Below, piece after piece: positions 12,842-13,213 of a stretch of 13,213 bases of DNA (positions are counted from its first letter, which is position 1; every line of letters starts with the position of its first letter). The notes beneath the pieces are model-generated. The model was given only the letters and a program-made list of their open reading frames with translations. It made no database searches and was not told where the DNA came from. A program made the position numbers and the translations under genes. The DNA is from JBOGFI01 sp050743365. Lineage in GTDB: Bacteria; Actinomycetota; Acidimicrobiia; IMCC26256; JACDBD01. Location: positions 1-13,213 of the forward strand of contig JBOGFI010000078.1 of NCBI GenBank assembly GCA_050743365.1. Direction: 5' to 3'.

Positions 12842-13213
12842 TCACCGCCCTCCCGGCTTGTCGAACTCGGGGCCGAGGATGATGTCGTCGTTCGACCCGC
12901 CCGCCGGCACCATCGGGTACACCTTCTCCCGGTAGTCGACCCGGAAGTCGACCACCACCGGCCGATCGTCGATCTCGTTGGCCTTCTCGATCGTGGGCAC
13001 GACGTCGGACGGGTCGTCGACGCGGAAGCCGACGCACCCCATCGCCTCGGCCCATTTGGTGTAGTCGGGCAGGTCGGGCGAGAGGTACACCTCGCTGTAG
13101 CGCTCCTTGTAGAACAGCTCCTGCCACTGGCGGACCATGCCCAGGTAGGCGTTGTTGAGGATGGCGACCTTGATGGGGATCCGCTCGGCGGTGGCGGTGA
13201 CCAGTTCCTGGGC
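12842..13213 (-). CDS. ilvB: Acetolactate synthase large subunit, C-terminal part (partial)
   Basis: The final 124 codons of a thiamine-diphosphate-dependent acetohydroxyacid synthase; the rest lies beyond the window end. Visible is the ThDP-domain stretch AQELVTATAERIPIKVAILN, followed by NAYLGMVRQWQELFYKERYS, which holds the NN..LGMVRQWQ segment typical of AHAS catalytic subunits. Then come PDYTKWAEAMG, RPVVVDFRVD and EKVYPMVPAGGSNDDII, all standard for the family's end. It condenses two pyruvates, or pyruvate with 2-ketobutyrate, in the first common step of branched-chain amino acid synthesis. The TGA stop overlaps an ilvN GTG, implying translational coupling of the two subunits. Confidence 0.97.
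   Translation of the reverse strand, partial: AQELVTATAERIPIKVAILNNAYLGMVRQWQELFYKERYSEVYLSPDLPDYTKWAEAMGCVGFRVDDPSDVVPTIEKANEIDDRPVVVDFRVDYREKVYPMVPAGGSNDDIILGPEFDKPGGR

Noticed and set aside
1..13213. CRISPR arrays, tRNA/rRNA genes, insertion sequences or phage attachment sites
   Set aside because: I saw no regularly spaced repeats, tRNA-like cloverleaf, transposase-like protein or terminal inverted repeats with target duplication.

Overview
The window is very GC-rich, densely packed bacterial DNA. Many genes overlap by four bases (ATGA or GTGA), GTG starts are common and codons mostly end in G or C. With an ECF sigma/anti-sigma pair and at least one promoter that looks leaderless, this suggests a high-GC actinobacterium (Actinomycetota, perhaps an Acidimicrobiia-like soil or water lineage). 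That placement is inference: there is no rRNA or other marker gene here.

Layout. (1) 1-791, minus strand: an ECF sigma factor and the start of its RskA-like anti-sigma factor. (2) 792-1041: a divergent intergenic region with two perfect 11-bp inverted repeats and a tandem direct repeat. (3) 1042-2943, plus strand: a MerA/Lpd-like flavin disulfide oxidoreductase and a hotdog thioesterase. (4) 2948-4374, minus strand: plsY and a DegV/FakB-type fatty-acid-binding protein, overlapping by 4 bp; both belong to the acyl-phosphate route into phospholipid. (5) 4434-9009, minus strand: a compact five-gene operon. In transcription order it encodes an ArsR-rhodanese fusion regulator, an ArsM-like methyltransferase, an SRPBCC protein, a metallo-beta-lactamase/double-rhodanese fusion of the persulfide dioxygenase type, and an MFS exporter. 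(6) 9041-9068: a short symmetric divergent promoter/operator. (7) 9191-10341, plus strand: three small DsrE/F/H-like proteins. (8) 10358-13213, minus strand: the ilvB (partial), ilvN, ilvC branched-chain amino acid operon, with a class I methyltransferase at its end.

The main discovery is in block 5. The ArsM-like methyltransferase seems to end early at a TGA (7721-7723), but the same frame continues 56 more codons through a normal-looking family C-terminus to a second TGA at 7550-7552. The internal TGA sits where ArsM-like relatives carry a conserved cysteine. It is followed at the correct distance by a small hairpin that fits the bacterial SECIS pattern. I read the gene as a 259-residue selenoprotein with selenocysteine at position 203. 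A conventional gene caller would truncate it and leave an unexplained gap of about 200 bp.

Blocks 5-7 together look like a sulfur/selenium/arsenic-type thiol-chemistry island. A rhodanese-linked ArsR repressor probably controls two divergent transcripts through one operator. One carries a selenoenzyme methyltransferase, persulfide oxidation/transfer and an exporter; the other carries a DsrE-type sulfur relay in which only the middle protein has cysteines. The true substrate is not visible from sequence.
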